Shown in pieces: positions 48,088 through 57,674 of a stretch of 64,000 bases of DNA; positions within the stretch are counted from its first letter, which is position 1, and every line of letters starts with the position of its first letter. The notes beneath the pieces were generated by a model. That model was not told the DNA's origin. It was given only the letters and a program-made list of their open reading frames with translations, and did no database searches. The position numbers and the translations under genes are program-made. The DNA is from a bacterium (GTDB lineage Bacteria; Bacillota; Bacilli; Lactobacillales; Streptococcaceae): NCBI GenBank assembly GCA_905221455.1, contig CAJNDF010000004.1, positions 62,001-126,000 of the forward strand. The letters are read 5' to 3'.

Positions 48088-48345
48088 TTATGAATTTGGA
48101 TCATCGAGACTACGACCGTGTAAACCTTTTTCACGTTGTACTTGGCGTAGTTTTTCTGGTGTGACATCGTTTCCTTCTTCATCCACAATTTTGATTCCTT
48201 CAATGTGGTGACGAACAGCCCGACGATAACCTTCGATGTACTCCTCACGTAGTTTAGCTTGTTCCACTTTTTCTTCTGGGGTCAAGCCTTCTTCTTTTTT
48301 CTTTTTAGCAAGCTCATTGATACGAGCAATTTTTTTCGGATCCAT
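48088..48345 (-). CDS. DUF896 (YnzC-like) small protein
   Basis: An 85-residue charged helical protein of the DUF896 family. [26 protein letters not shown] is the conserved helical hairpin (about residues 8-33), and [11 protein letters not shown] closes the protein. The function is unknown; the B. subtilis homologue YnzC lies in an SOS-linked operon. It is 41 bases after glyS and may be read with it. Confidence 0.9.
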   Translation of the reverse strand: MDPKKIARINELAKKKKEEGLTPEEKVEQAKLREEYIEGYRRAVRHHIEGIKIVDEEGNDVTPEKLRQVQREKGLHGRSLDDPNS

Positions 48346-48386
48346 TTCTTCTCCTTTGTGATAAGATAAAGTCCGTTTGACTGAGT

Positions 48387-50423
48387 TTATTTAGTGTTAA
48401 TTTGGTTAAAACGAGCAAGGTTAGCTGCTTTTTGAGTTAATTGCGACAAGATTGCCAAACGATTTTGACGGACTGCCTCGTCTTCAGCCATAACCATGGT
48501 ATTCTCAAAGAATGCATCAATGACTGGGCTAAGAGCAAAGAGTTGGTTCAATTGTTGACTTGCAGTCCCTGACAAAACAAGTGATTCTACAGCTTCTGCC
48601 AAAGCTTTCTCTTCTTCATTCTCAAAAAGTGCTGAATCAACTACAACAACTCCTTCTGCCTTCTCAGCCAAGTTAAAGGCACGAGAAAGTGATTCAACTG
48701 AAGGTTTGAAGTTTTCTTCCTTGCTTGCTTCTACGAGAGCACTTGCTACTTCCAACATCTCTGCCACAACAAAGTTTGAACCCGCAAGAACTGCTTCCTT
48801 GATATCTTTTGGAGTAGAACCCATCATCTTATCAACACGAGCCTTGATAAAGTCCATAACCTCTGCCTTATTTTCATAAGTCAAGCTGTCAAATGTTAAA
48901 GCATAAAGGCTATCAATCAGCTCATCCATAGCAATGTGCCAACCAAAGGCATCCAAGATACGAACTACACCTTGAGTCGCACGACGAAGGGCATAAGGGT
49001 CATTAGAACCTGATGGAATCAAACCTACTGAAAAGAAACTCAAAATTGTATCCAATTTGTCTGCAATTGCAAGCACTGCGCCAACCTTGCTCTCTGGAAG
49101 TTCTCCTTCAGCTGATGTAGGCATGTAGTGTTCACGAATAGCAGCTGCAACTGCTGGAGTTTCCCCAGCAAGAAGGGCATATTTTTCACCCATAATTCCT
49201 TGTAGTTCATCAAACTCACCAACCATACCTGTCAACAAGTCAAACTTGTAAATGGCTGCTGCACGGGCTAGGTCAATCGTTTCATCAGCTGACAAACCTG
49301 CTTTTTCTGCCAAGAGAATAGCAATCTGGCCTGTACGAATCATGTGTTCACGCAGGGAACCAATTTTCTCATGGAAGGTTACATTGTTTAATTTTTCAAC
49401 AAGGTCTGAAATCACCAATTTTTGGTCTTCACGCCAGAAGAATTCTCCGTCTTCCAAGCGGGCTACCAAGACTTTTTCATTTCCTTTAATGACATTTTCC
49501 AAATGCGCTGCATTTCCATTACGAACTGAAATGAAGTTTGGCAATAATTTTCCATCTTGATCACGAACAACAAAGTAACGTTGGTGTTCCTTCATCGAAG
49601 TCACCAAAACTTCTTCTGGAACTTCAAGGTATTTGGCATCAAAACTTCCCATAAAGGCAGTTGGGTATTCAACCAAGTTCAAGACTTCATTAAGCAAATC
49701 AGCATCAATCTCGATGCGTACACCATGTTCAGCTTCAATTGCCTTGATTTGGTCAACAATCATTTGCTCACGTTCACGTGGATCTGCAATTACAAACTGT
49801 GCACGAAGGTCTTCTTCATAGCTCAATGCTGACTGAATCTTAGTTTCTTGTCCCAAGAAACGATGACCACGGCTCACACGACCGCCCTTAATATCAAGGA
49901 AATCCAAATCAAACTCTTCTTCATCTAAAAGAACAGTTAAAGTGTGAACAGGACGAATGTATTCAAAGCTATTTCCAGCCCAGTGCATGCTGACAGGGAA
50001 AGTCAAGGATTTCAAGACATCTACAACACCAGGAACAATGGCTTCAACTGCTTGACCAATTTCTTCCTTAGTGACATAGACATATTCTTCACCCTTGATT
50101 TCACGGAATTCGATATCTTCAACTGTCAAGCCTTTTCCACGGACAAATCCTTGAGCTGCTTTGGTGAAGTTTCCATCACTATCCAAGGCAATTTTCTTTG
50201 CTGGGCCCTTGAAATCTTCTGTCAAATCAGACTGTTTGTCTGCAAGACCAGTAACTCGAACAGCCAAACGACGTGGTGTTGAGAAGGTTTGAATAGCTTC
50301 AAAAGACAGGCGGTTTTCCTTGAGGAAGGCTACCATTTTTTCGCCTAGTTGTTTTTCACTTGGTGTGACAACATAGGCTGGTAATTCTTCAAGACCGAGT
50401 TCTACTAATAAGTTTTTTGTCAT
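48387..50423 (-). CDS. glyS: Glycyl-tRNA synthetase beta subunit
   Basis: A 678-residue beta subunit of the bacterial alpha2beta2 Gly[17 protein letters not shown] at the N-terminus and the HD-type stretch around [20 protein letters not shown] (about 385-405) are family hallmarks, with a C-terminal anticodon-binding DALR-like region near 570-678. It binds tRNA-Gly while GlyQ holds the catalytic site. A 365-base gap with a BOX separates it from glyQ, which is unusually large. Confidence 0.97.
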   Translation of the reverse strand: MTKNLLVELGLEELPAYVVTPSEKQLGEKMVAFLKENRLSFEAIQTFSTPRRLAVRVTGLADKQSDLTEDFKGPAKKIALDSDGNFTKAAQGFVRGKGLTVEDIEFREIKGEEYVYVTKEEIGQAVEAIVPGVVDVLKSLTFPVSMHWAGNSFEYIRPVHTLTVLLDEEEFDLDFLDIKGGRVSRGHRFLGQETKIQSALSYEEDLRAQFVIADPREREQMIVDQIKAIEAEHGVRIEIDADLLNEVLNLVEYPTAFMGSFDAKYLEVPEEVLVTSMKEHQRYFVVRDQDGKLLPNFISVRNGNAAHLENVIKGNEKVLVARLEDGEFFWREDQKLVISDLVEKLNNVTFHEKIGSLREHMIRTGQIAILLAEKAGLSADETIDLARAAAIYKFDLLTGMVGEFDELQGIMGEKYALLAGETPAVAAAIREHYMPTSAEGELPESKVGAVLAIADKLDTILSFFSVGLIPSGSNDPYALRRATQGVVRILDAFGWHIAMDELIDSLYALTFDSLTYENKAEVMDFIKARVDKMMGSTPKDIKEAVLAGSNFVVAEMLEVASALVEASKEENFKPSVESLSRAFNLAEKAEGVVVVDSALFENEEEKALAEAVESLVLSGTASQQLNQLFALSPVIDAFFENTMVMAEDEAVRQNRLAILSQLTQKAANLARFNQINTK

Positions 50424-50788
50424 GTTTTTTCCTTTACATTTTCTTCAATCTTTTTTGATATGCACCTTAGGTACTGGGGACGTCGCTAACTAACTTTGTG
50501 AGTCTGTATGGAAATCTAATGCAAAATTGATCAAGATTTCCAACAGTCTCATCAAAGTGGATTTAGCTGACTGATTTTTGAACCTAATACTCAATGAAAA
50601 TCAAAGAGCAAACTAGGAAGCTAGCCGCAGGCTGTACTTGAGTACGGCAAGGTGAAGCTGACGTGGTTTGAATTTGATTTTCGAAGAGTAAAAGGTTTCA
50701 AAAATCCCCACATAACAGTACGGCGGTGCATATCCCTCTAGCAAGTCTTCGACTTGCCTCTAACGATTTTAGAGCACAGTATTACTCA
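50424..50788. repeat. glyQ-glyS gap: nested inverted repeats around a BOX
   Basis: The left side carries GATATGCACC (50457-50466), GTACTGGGGA (50471-50480) and GATTTTTGAACCT (50573-50585 region). The right side carries the complements in reverse order: AGGTTTCAAAAATCCCC from 50692, CAGTAC (50716-50721) and GGTGCATATC (50725-50734). A BOX (50588-50691) sits between the inner arms. About 90 extra bases in the left arm break the symmetry. Further right are a hairpin GCAAGTC-TTC-GACTTGC (50741-50757) and CTCTAA/TTAGAG. No coding sequence is seen. Confidence 0.65.
50588..50691. repeat. BOX element, shortened, in glyQ-glyS gap
   Basis: About 104 bases: the boxA end (TACTCAATGAAAATCAAAG) is joined to the boxC end (GTGAAGCTGACGTGG and TCGAAGAGTA) with boxB missing and a short GTACTTGAGTACGGC junction. 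It is placed between two protein-coding genes of the same operon. Confidence 0.85.
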
Positions 50789-51706
50789 CTATTCTGCGTC
50801 TTCTGCTAAGAGTTTAGCTCGTGTTGCTTCATCTAAGAGTGGGTAACCTAGGCGTTTGCGTTCTGCGACAAAGGTTTTAGCTACGACACGGGCCAAGTTA
50901 CGGATACGGGCGATATAGCCTGCGCGCTCAGTTACAGATACGGCACCGCGCGCGTCAAGCAGGTTAAAGGTGTGTGAACATTTGAGAACATAGTCATAGG
51001 CAGGGTGTACCAAGCCTTCTTCTAATGCACGACCAGCTTCTTTTTCAAACTTATCAAAGTTTTCAAGCAACATTTCTTGATCAGAAATTTCAAATGAATA
51101 TTTTGAGTGCTCATACTCAGGCTGAATAAAGATTTCTCCGTATTTTACACCATCAGCCCACTCGATATCATAGACAGAGTCTACTTCTTGGATGTAAGAA
51201 GCCAAGCGCTCCAAACCATAGGTAACTTCCGCAGTCACAGGGCCAGTTGCCAATCCACCAACTTGTTGGAAATAAGTGAACTGTGTGATTTCCATCCCAT
51301 CAAGCCAAACTTCCCATCCAAGACCAGCTGAACCAGTAGATGGATTTTCCCAGTTGTCCTCAACAAAACGAATATCATGTTCCAAAGGATTAATTCCCAG
51401 TTTTTCCAAAGATTCAAGGTAAAGTTCTTGGATATTTGACGGAGAAGGCTTCATAACCACTTGAAATTGGTGGTGTTGGTAAAGGCGGTTAGGATTTTCC
51501 CCGTAACGACCGTCAGCAGGACGACGTGATGGCTCTACATAAGCCGCATTCCATGGCTCAGGTCCGATAGCGCGAAGGAAAGTGTAAGGACTCATAGTTC
51601 CCGCACCTTTTTCGTTGTCATAAGCCTGCATAAGCATACAACCTTGATCATTCCAAAATTGTTGCAAAGTCAAAATAATTTCTTGAAATGTTAATTTCTT
51701 AGACAT
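50789..51706 (-). CDS. glyQ: Glycyl-tRNA synthetase alpha subunit
   Basis: A 305-residue class II synthetase subunit that activates glycine. [25 protein letters not shown], the motif 2 region [23 protein letters not shown] and [14 protein letters not shown] are all characteristic. The expected order glyQ-glyS is kept, and the GFA gene lies 34 bases upstream. Transcription should come from the T-box-controlled promoter at 52337-52365. Confidence 0.98.
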   Translation of the reverse strand: MSKKLTFQEIILTLQQFWNDQGCMLMQAYDNEKGAGTMSPYTFLRAIGPEPWNAAYVEPSRRPADGRYGENPNRLYQHHQFQVVMKPSPSNIQELYLESLEKLGINPLEHDIRFVEDNWENPSTGSAGLGWEVWLDGMEITQFTYFQQVGGLATGPVTAEVTYGLERLASYIQEVDSVYDIEWADGVKYGEIFIQPEYEHSKYSFEISDQEMLLENFDKFEKEAGRALEEGLVHPAYDYVLKCSHTFNLLDARGAVSVTERAGYIARIRNLARVVAKTFVAERKRLGYPLLDEATRAKLLAEDAE

Positions 51707-51740
51707 TTTTTACTCCTTTAATTATATTATCTTCTTAGAT

Positions 51741-52112
51741 TTATTTATCAAGCAACCAAGAAAAGTCTGGATCCTGAAAAATATGACGTTTGGGAATAGT
51801 TTGTAAATTCTGATCGCATTCATCTATTGTACCTAATTTCAAAGCACAGACTTCTGGTATATTTTCTTGAACAGTGAAAATTTGACTATGACAGTTCTGG
51901 CAGTAATAACGCTGTTTTCCTGGAGAAGAACTATAAGTAACAAGCTTTTCTTTTCCATGCAACACTAGCTTTTTACTGCTAACTTTGGCATTAACTGTAT
52001 AGGCAGACGCAGTTGCCTTCCGACAGAATGAGCAATGGCAAAACACTAATTCAGATAATTCTTCATCTAGAGTGTAGGTTACTGCTTTACATAAACAAGA
52101 TCCTTTAAGCAT
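51741..52112 (-). CDS. GFA family zinc-binding protein, first gene of the glycine T-box operon
   Basis: A 123-residue Mss4-like protein of the GFA (glutathione-dependent formaldehyde-activating) family. Zinc ligands are visible as GSCLCKAV (Cys6, Cys8), CHCSFCRK (near 25-32) and YYCQNCHS. Such small members mostly have no proven substrate; streptococci make little or no glutathione-dependent formaldehyde enzyme, so the family name is not a function. It sits between the T-box leader and glyQ, so its expression should rise when tRNA-Gly is uncharged. Confidence 0.86.
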   Translation of the reverse strand: MLKGSCLCKAVTYTLDEELSELVFCHCSFCRKATASAYTVNAKVSSKKLVLHGKEKLVTYSSSPGKQRYYCQNCHSQIFTVQENIPEVCALKLGTIDECDQNLQTIPKRHIFQDPDFSWLLDK

Positions 52113-52147
52113 TAAGCTCCTTTCTACTTAGGCATTAGACGAAATTC

Positions 52148-52330
52148 AAAAAGAACCGAATTTCAACACCCAAGCCTTGCGACTAGGGGCGTCAGAAACG
52201 CGGTTCCACCCTAATTTATTACTTCATTGTTTTTGAAAATACTACAGAAAGCGCCAGTTCCTTATTTTGCCCTACTTGGCTCCCACTATCCCAAGCTCGC
52301 TTGAAGAACGCCGTAAGACTTTCTTTCCTG
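52148..52330 (-). promoter_or_regulatory. T-box riboswitch, glycine specific
   Basis: The minus-strand leader carries the T-box sequence AGGGTGGAACCGCG (52199-52212). GAACCG in this motif can also pair with CGGTTC (52153-52158), which is followed by TTTTT, giving the alternative terminator. The stem I specifier reads GGC (52253-52255) in GAACTGGCGC, a glycine codon. Uncharged tRNA-Gly would favour the antiterminator and let transcription continue into the GFA gene, glyQ and glyS. Confidence 0.92.
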
Positions 52331-52336
52331 CTGACT

Positions 52337-52365
52337 ATTATATCAAAAATTAGAACAATGTACAA
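52337..52365 (-). promoter_or_regulatory. Promoter of the T-box-glyQS operon
   Basis: Minus-strand TTGTAC (52360-52365), 17-base spacer, extended TGATATAAT (TATAAT at 52337-52342). Confidence 0.75.
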
Positions 52366-52381
52366 TTCTTTTTATGATTTT

Positions 52382-53224
52382 CTAGAAATCCATATCATCA
52401 ACTCTTGGAGCACCAGACTGAACAGCAATCTTCTTTAAGGTTTCACGCTCCTCATGACTCAGCTCAATTCCGAAACAATCAAGATTAGCCTGAATACGAG
52501 AGGCTGTAACAGATTTCGGAAGTGGCAAAAATCCTTCTGCCAAGCTCCAAGCCAAGGCTATCTGGGCAACCGATTTTGCATGATTTGCTGCGATTTCTTG
52601 GACTTGCTTACTATCAAATAGTTCTCCCTGGCCAAAAGGCCCCCAAGCTTCCAATAAAATTCCTTTTTCTCTACAGTAAGCTACGACGTGATCTTGATAC
52701 ACACCTGGCGCCAAGCGTACCTGATTGACAGCTGGGACGATTCTTGATGTTTCAAGCAAAGCATCCAAATGATGGGGAAGAAAATTACTAACTCCAATAG
52801 CACGGATTTTCCCTTCTTGATAGAGGTCCTCCATAGCTCTCCAAACTTCCGAATTTCGGATTTGCCATTGGTCATTTTCTCTGAGCGGATTTGGATTTGG
52901 CCAATGAATCAAATACAAATCCAAATATTCCAAACCCAGCTTCTCTAAAGACTCTTCAAAAGCCTGACGAGCTTGCTCATAGCTATGGTTTGTATTCCAG
53001 AGTTTACTGGTAACAAAAATTTCCTCACGCGGAACGCCACTGTCTTGAATAGCACGACCAACGCTTTCTTCATTTTTATAGATAGCTGCCGTATCGATAT
53101 GGCGATAGCCCGCCTTTAAAGCCTCTAGGACAGCTTGGTAAGCAATCTCTCCATTTTCAGCTTTCCAGGTTCCAAAACCCAGAACTGGAATTGTAACGCC
53201 ATTATTTAAAGTATAAGATTTCAT
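52382..53224 (-). CDS. Aldo/keto reductase
   Basis: A 280-residue AKR barrel enzyme. The catalytic tetrad is visible: Asp and Tyr in GYRHIDTAAIYKNEESVG (about 39-56), Lys in FVTSKLWNTNH, and His in LDLYLIHWPNP. SNFLPHHLD and the C-terminal QIALAWSL and PKSVTASRIQAN are NADPH-site motifs. It resembles the 2,5-diketo-gluconate/YvgN-type reductases that detoxify aldehydes such as methylglyoxal. It lies 76 bases after pgdA; no terminator separates them, so they may share a transcript. Confidence 0.92.
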   Translation of the reverse strand: MKSYTLNNGVTIPVLGFGTWKAENGEIAYQAVLEALKAGYRHIDTAAIYKNEESVGRAIQDSGVPREEIFVTSKLWNTNHSYEQARQAFEESLEKLGLEYLDLYLIHWPNPNPLRENDQWQIRNSEVWRAMEDLYQEGKIRAIGVSNFLPHHLDALLETSRIVPAVNQVRLAPGVYQDHVVAYCREKGILLEAWGPFGQGELFDSKQVQEIAANHAKSVAQIALAWSLAEGFLPLPKSVTASRIQANLDCFGIELSHEERETLKKIAVQSGAPRVDDMDF

Positions 53225-53300
53225 TATTTTTCCTTTCTATGAGAAGAAAATCCAAAGAAACAAATTCTCAATGAAAACTTATCTCTTCAGATTTTTTGAA

Positions 53301-54692
53301 TTATTGATTGCGATCGTAATAGAGCTGATGGGCTTTGAGACGAGCATCTAACAAATCTGGTACGGTTACAAAGTCATAACCTTGCTCTTTCAAATAGTCA
53401 ATAACCTTCGGCAAAGCATTTACTGTCTCAGCATGGATATCATGCATGAGAATAATAGAACCATTCTTGACTTCACGCTGAATTTCTGTCAAAATAGCTG
53501 CTTCATTTTTACTCTTCCAGTCCAGACTATCCACATCCCACATAATAAAACTCAAATCGAGGCTATTGCGAATATCGTCTGTAATGGCTCCATAAGGCGG
53601 ACGCATAAGTTTAGAACTAGAGCCCAGGACCTTAGTTAGCGCATCCTCAGTATCAGTTATTTGTTTTTTAGCGTCATCAAGAGAAAGTTTTGAAAGCACT
53701 GGATGGCTCCAACTATGGTTTCCAATGACATGGCCATCTGCTTTCATGCGTTTCAAAATCTCTTCATTGCCAGAAACATTCTTACCCAAAACGAAGAAAG
53801 TTGCCTTAATACCATACTTAAAAAGCGTATCTAATGCTTGATTTGTCGTTGCAGGATTTGGTCCATCATCAAAAGTCAAGGCTACTACTTTACGATTTTT
53901 CTTTTCAAAATAAGCTTTATAAAGTTCCGCATCCTTATCTAGCAAATATGAGGACTGAATAAGCTCAAAGAAACTAGATACTGGCAAGGCAATCTCATCC
54001 AGATTTTCCACTGATTGACTTGGATAAAGAATAATTTGGCTATCCTTATAATCAAAGTTCCATGCAGACAAGTCTTGGTCAGACAAGCCTTTAACAATCT
54101 GATCAATCTTTTCTTGTTCCAATTTCTTATCCTGTAAAAAAGAAGTCAGTTCTTTTAACAGCTTCTCTTTAGCCTTACTAGCATCTGAAAATAGTTGATC
54201 AAGGGTAAAAGTTTTACCATCTTCTGTCAAATGCACTTTCGCTAGACTAGTTTTTTCAGTCTCTTCAACTTTTGACGAAGTTAAATCATAGACTTGTTTT
54301 ATCACACTTCGGTTGACAATCCCTTTTAAAGTCGAATCCTGTTTCTCCGTATAATAAAAAACCAGATTTTCCTTATCCTCTAGATTGTCTTTAATATCCT
54401 GTGTCATAATTCCCTTTATAGACGAAATCACTTGCTCCCCTTGGAGAGGATAATAGGCAATCACTTCGGCTTGCCCTTTACGAAAATGATCTTTCTGATT
54501 TCCCTCACTCAATTGATCATCTTTCTCTTTTTTGAGCGATTCAATCTTTTGCTCAAAACTTTGCTTTGTATAGACTTTATAACCAATAATTGATCCAAGG
54601 ACACAAATGCTTACTGAAAAGACAGCTACTATGGCTATTAAACTCATTCTTATCTTATCGTGATTCTCACGTTTAGTTCTACTTTTATCCAT
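53301..54692 (-). CDS. pgdA: Peptidoglycan N-acetylglucosamine deacetylase
   Basis: A 463-residue membrane-anchored polysaccharide deacetylase, the same length as pneumococcal PgdA. A membrane helix lies at about 17-39. The NodB domain has [10 protein letters not shown] (Asp275, Asp276), NHSWSHP (His326, His330), [15 protein letters not shown] (Asp391) and ILMHDIH (His417), which are the known metal and catalytic residues. By deacetylating GlcNAc in the wall it gives resistance to host lysozyme. The middle region (about 75-260) matches the extra domain of the pneumococcal enzyme. Confidence 0.96.
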   Translation of the reverse strand: MDKSRTKRENHDKIRMSLIAIVAVFSVSICVLGSIIGYKVYTKQSFEQKIESLKKEKDDQLSEGNQKDHFRKGQAEVIAYYPLQGEQVISSIKGIMTQDIKDNLEDKENLVFYYTEKQDSTLKGIVNRSVIKQVYDLTSSKVEETEKTSLAKVHLTEDGKTFTLDQLFSDASKAKEKLLKELTSFLQDKKLEQEKIDQIVKGLSDQDLSAWNFDYKDSQIILYPSQSVENLDEIALPVSSFFELIQSSYLLDKDAELYKAYFEKKNRKVVALTFDDGPNPATTNQALDTLFKYGIKATFFVLGKNVSGNEEILKRMKADGHVIGNHSWSHPVLSKLSLDDAKKQITDTEDALTKVLGSSSKLMRPPYGAITDDIRNSLDLSFIMWDVDSLDWKSKNEAAILTEIQREVKNGSIILMHDIHAETVNALPKVIDYLKEQGYDFVTVPDLLDARLKAHQLYYDRNQ

Positions 54693-54751
54693 AAGACCAT
54701 CATATCAAATTCAAGCTATAATTTCAATGATTTTGGAGGAAATAGTATATT

Positions 54752-54774
54752 AAAAAAGAGGGGAAGTCCCCCTC
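54752..54774 (-). terminator. Terminator of metK
   Basis: Minus-strand GAGGGGGACTTCCCCTC followed by TTTTTT, eight bases after the metK stop. Confidence 0.93.
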
Positions 54775-54782
54775 TCAAGATT

Positions 54783-55973
54783 TTATTTGACTGCTTCTTT
54801 CAAAGCATATACCTTATCCAAACGTTCCCATGGAAGGTCAACATCTGTACGTCCCATGTGTCCATAAGCCGCTGTTTGACGGTAGATTGGACGTTTAAGA
54901 TCCAACATTTGGATAATTCCTGCAGGACGAAGGTCAAAGATTTGACGAGCCGCTTTTTCAAGCTTGCTTTCAGCTACTGTTCCCGTACCGAAGGTATCGA
55001 TACGAACAGACACAGGTTGCGCAACACCGATAGCATAGGCCAATTGTACTTCTGCCTTCTTAGCCAAACCTGCTGCAACGATATTCTTGGCAATGTAACG
55101 AGCCGCATATGACGCAGAACGATCCACCTTAGTCGCATCCTTACCAGAGAAGGCACCACCACCGTGACGAGAGTAGCCACCGTACGTATCCACGATAATC
55201 TTACGACCAGTCAAACCTGAGTCCCCTTGAGGCCCACCGATTACAAAACGACCAGTTGGATTGATAAAGAATTTTGTTTGCTCATCCAAATAAGAAGCTG
55301 GAATAACTTCTTTGATAACCTTGTTAATCACATCTTGATGAATTTGTTCATTAGTGGCTTCTGGATCGTGCTGAGTAGAAATAACAACTGTATCCACACG
55401 TACTGGACGATCATTCTCATCATACTCAACTGTAACTTGTGATTTAGCATCTGGACGAAGATAACTTATTTCACCAGATTTACGAAGTTCTGCCAAACGA
55501 CGAACCAATTTATGACTGAGTGAAATTGGCAAAGGCATAAGCTCTTCTGTTTCATCAACCGCAAATCCAAACATGAGACCTTGGTCTCCAGCACCAATCA
55601 AGTCAAGTGGATCTTGATCAGCATTTCCACGAACCTCCAAGGCTTCGTTAACACCTTGGGCAATGTCTGGTGACTGCTCAACAAGTGACGGATGAACTCC
55701 CACCGTCTCAGCAGAAAAACCATACTCTGTATTGGTGTAACCAATCTCTGCAATGGTATCACGAACTACACGGTTAATATCCACATAAGCATTTGTAGAA
55801 ATTTCACCAAAAACGTGGACTGAACCAGTATAGACAGCTGTCTCAGCAGCAACGTGCGCCTCTGGATCCTTGGCTAAAATAGCATCCAAAATCGCATCTG
55901 AAATTTGGTCTGCAATCTTATCTGGATGCCCCTCAGATACAGATTCAGACGTGAATAATTTACGTTCTGACAT
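54783..55973 (-). CDS. metK: S-adenosylmethionine synthetase
   Basis: A 396-residue MetK that makes SAM from methionine and [21 protein letters not shown], the signature [12 protein letters not shown] and the P-loop-like [17 protein letters not shown] are all present at family positions. Translation should be controlled by the SMK-type leader directly upstream, whose anti-Shine-Dalgarno covers the GGGGGGA site. It is monocistronic. Confidence 0.98.
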   Translation of the reverse strand: MSERKLFTSESVSEGHPDKIADQISDAILDAILAKDPEAHVAAETAVYTGSVHVFGEISTNAYVDINRVVRDTIAEIGYTNTEYGFSAETVGVHPSLVEQSPDIAQGVNEALEVRGNADQDPLDLIGAGDQGLMFGFAVDETEELMPLPISLSHKLVRRLAELRKSGEISYLRPDAKSQVTVEYDENDRPVRVDTVVISTQHDPEATNEQIHQDVINKVIKEVIPASYLDEQTKFFINPTGRFVIGGPQGDSGLTGRKIIVDTYGGYSRHGGGAFSGKDATKVDRSASYAARYIAKNIVAAGLAKKAEVQLAYAIGVAQPVSVRIDTFGTGTVAESKLEKAARQIFDLRPAGIIQMLDLKRPIYRQTAAYGHMGRTDVDLPWERLDKVYALKEAVK

Positions 55974-55977
55974 AAAA

Positions 55978-56075
55978 ATGTCCCCCCTTAAAAATAGTGT
56001 TATAGAGTTACAAAGTACTGATAGGAAAACTCTTAGTTATAAATACCTACCATCTTATCGGGACTATATAACTCC
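55978..56075 (-). promoter_or_regulatory. SMK box (SAM-III) translational riboswitch of metK
   Basis: The minus-strand leader has the outer stem GAGTTA (56069-56074)/TAACTC (56005-56010). TCCCGATAAGATGG resembles the conserved SMK core. GTCCC (56060-56064) is complementary to GGGAC formed by the Shine-Dalgarno GGGGGGAC (55980-55987). SAM binding would stabilise this pairing and stop ribosome loading, the known mechanism for metK in Lactobacillales. The promoter -10 is TGATATAAT with TATAAT at 56079-56084. Confidence 0.85.
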
Positions 56076-56154
56076 ATCATTATATCATTTTTTAGCGCAA
56101 TTTGCAGTCTTTAATGTAGTGTTCACTTTAGATATTTCGTTCTTATAGATTAAT

Positions 56155-56183
56155 TAAAAAAAGTTGGAGCTCAGTACTCCAAC
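56155..56183 (-). terminator. Terminator of the DEAD helicase gene
   Basis: Minus-strand GTTGGAG/CTCCAAC, seven-base loop, then TTTTTTT, eight bases after the stop codon. Confidence 0.92.
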
Positions 56184-56190
56184 AATTGCC

Positions 56191-57534
56191 TTAAAATGTT
56201 TGGCGTTTTGCTTTACGCTCGGCACGACCACGAGCACGATTTTCAGCACGCTTGGTCTTGCGGCGTTTTTCATCAACCGCCCATTGAATTTTCTTCTTAT
56301 ATCCTGGTTTGACTTTTTTCTTTTTCTTTTTAACCAAGCCAATCATTTCAATATCAAGCTTATCTTGTTTTTTCTCACGATTTGCACGACGATCACGGTC
56401 ATAGGTATCTTGAAATTCTCCATCTTTAACCACTTTCGGAGTAAACTTGATTCCCAATTTCTCCAACTCACGGATATCCGAGTCATCACTTGGCTGATAA
56501 AGAGTGATAGCTGTACCTGGTAGGCCATTGCGTCCGGTACGACCAACACGGTGCACAAAGAAAGATAGGTCTTGCGGAATGGCATCATTGATGACATGAC
56601 TAACACCTTCAATATCAATTCCACGCGCTGCCAAATCTGTTGCGACAATATACTCAAAATCCAGATTTTTCACCTGGTTCATGATACGTTTGCGTTCACG
56701 AGGGGCAATATCTCCATGGATTTTTGCAACCTTCAAGCCTTGAGCAGTCAGATATGAATGCAATTCATCAGCACGCGTTTTAGTATTAACAAAAATCATT
56801 GCTAAATAAGGTTGCATCAACTGAGTCAATTGATAAATTTGAGCATTCTTGTCACGTCCCTTGGTAGAAATCAACCAATTATCAATGGTGTCAGAAATAA
56901 CCGTTTTGGTCTTGATTTTCTCCATAACAGGATTTGACAAGTATTTTTTCAAGAATGGTTGCAACTTTTGTGGAATAGTCGCTGAGAAGACCATGAATTG
57001 CAGTTCTTTTGGAAGACTACCAGCAATCTTATCAACAGTTTCCAAGAATCCCATATCCAAGGTCATGTCTGCCTCATCGACCACAAAGGTCTTGGCCTTG
57101 TGAATAGCCAGATCACCAGACTTAACCAAGTCGTAGATACGGCCCGGCGTTCCAATAACAATATGAGGCTGATTGCTTGCCAATTTCTCAATTTGGCGAG
57201 CCTTATCCGTACCACCCACATAATTAACCACACGAACTTCCACTTCTGAGTGGGCAGCAATCTGACGGGCTGCTTGGTAAATTTGAGTAGCCAACTCACG
57301 GCTCGGTGCAGTAATGACTGCTTGCACACTATCGCTAGCTTCATCTAATTGCTGGAAAATCGGTAACAAGAAAGTATGAGTTTTACCTGAACCTGTTTTT
57401 GATTCACCTACTAGGTCACGACCTGCCAAAACAATAGGAATTAACTTATCTTGTACCTCTGTTGGAGTTGTAAATTTCAACTCCTGCAAGGCTTCTCTAA
57501 TATAGTTTTTAAATTGAAATTTCGTAAATGACAT
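56191..57534 (-). CDS. DEAD-box RNA helicase (CshB-like)
   Basis: A 447-residue helicase. Q motif FKNYIREALQELKFTTPTEVQ, motif I ESKTGSGKTHTFLL (where AxTGSGKT is usual), Ia APSRELATQ, motif II VDEADMTLD, motif III SATIP, motif V ATDLAARGID and motif VI HRVGRTGR are in order. The C-terminal 70 residues are strongly basic (Lys/Arg-rich), likely for RNA binding. It resembles B. subtilis CshB more than CshA. A role in ribosome assembly, mRNA decay or cold adaptation is inferred from the family. Confidence 0.94.
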   Translation of the reverse strand: MSFTKFQFKNYIREALQELKFTTPTEVQDKLIPIVLAGRDLVGESKTGSGKTHTFLLPIFQQLDEASDSVQAVITAPSRELATQIYQAARQIAAHSEVEVRVVNYVGGTDKARQIEKLASNQPHIVIGTPGRIYDLVKSGDLAIHKAKTFVVDEADMTLDMGFLETVDKIAGSLPKELQFMVFSATIPQKLQPFLKKYLSNPVMEKIKTKTVISDTIDNWLISTKGRDKNAQIYQLTQLMQPYLAMIFVNTKTRADELHSYLTAQGLKVAKIHGDIAPRERKRIMNQVKNLDFEYIVATDLAARGIDIEGVSHVINDAIPQDLSFFVHRVGRTGRNGLPGTAITLYQPSDDSDIRELEKLGIKFTPKVVKDGEFQDTYDRDRRANREKKQDKLDIEMIGLVKKKKKKVKPGYKKKIQWAVDEKRRKTKRAENRARGRAERKAKRQTF

Positions 57535-57633
57535 AATATCCTCGCTTCTATCTATCCTATCAATTATACCATATTTTATTTCATTTCAGTAGTCTCACTT
57601 ATAGAGCTTACTTGCAGTAGCTTTTCTAGTCAG

Positions 57634-57668
57634 AAAAAGGCTGGAATTTGAGAATGCCAACCTCTTTT
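57634..57668 (-). terminator. Terminator of the EEP phosphatase gene
   Basis: Minus-strand GGTTGG pairs with CCAGCC (one G-T pair) around a loop, flanked by AAAAGA and TTTTTC. It overlaps the region just after the stop at 57675. Confidence 0.7.
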
Positions 57669-57674
57669 CAGTTA

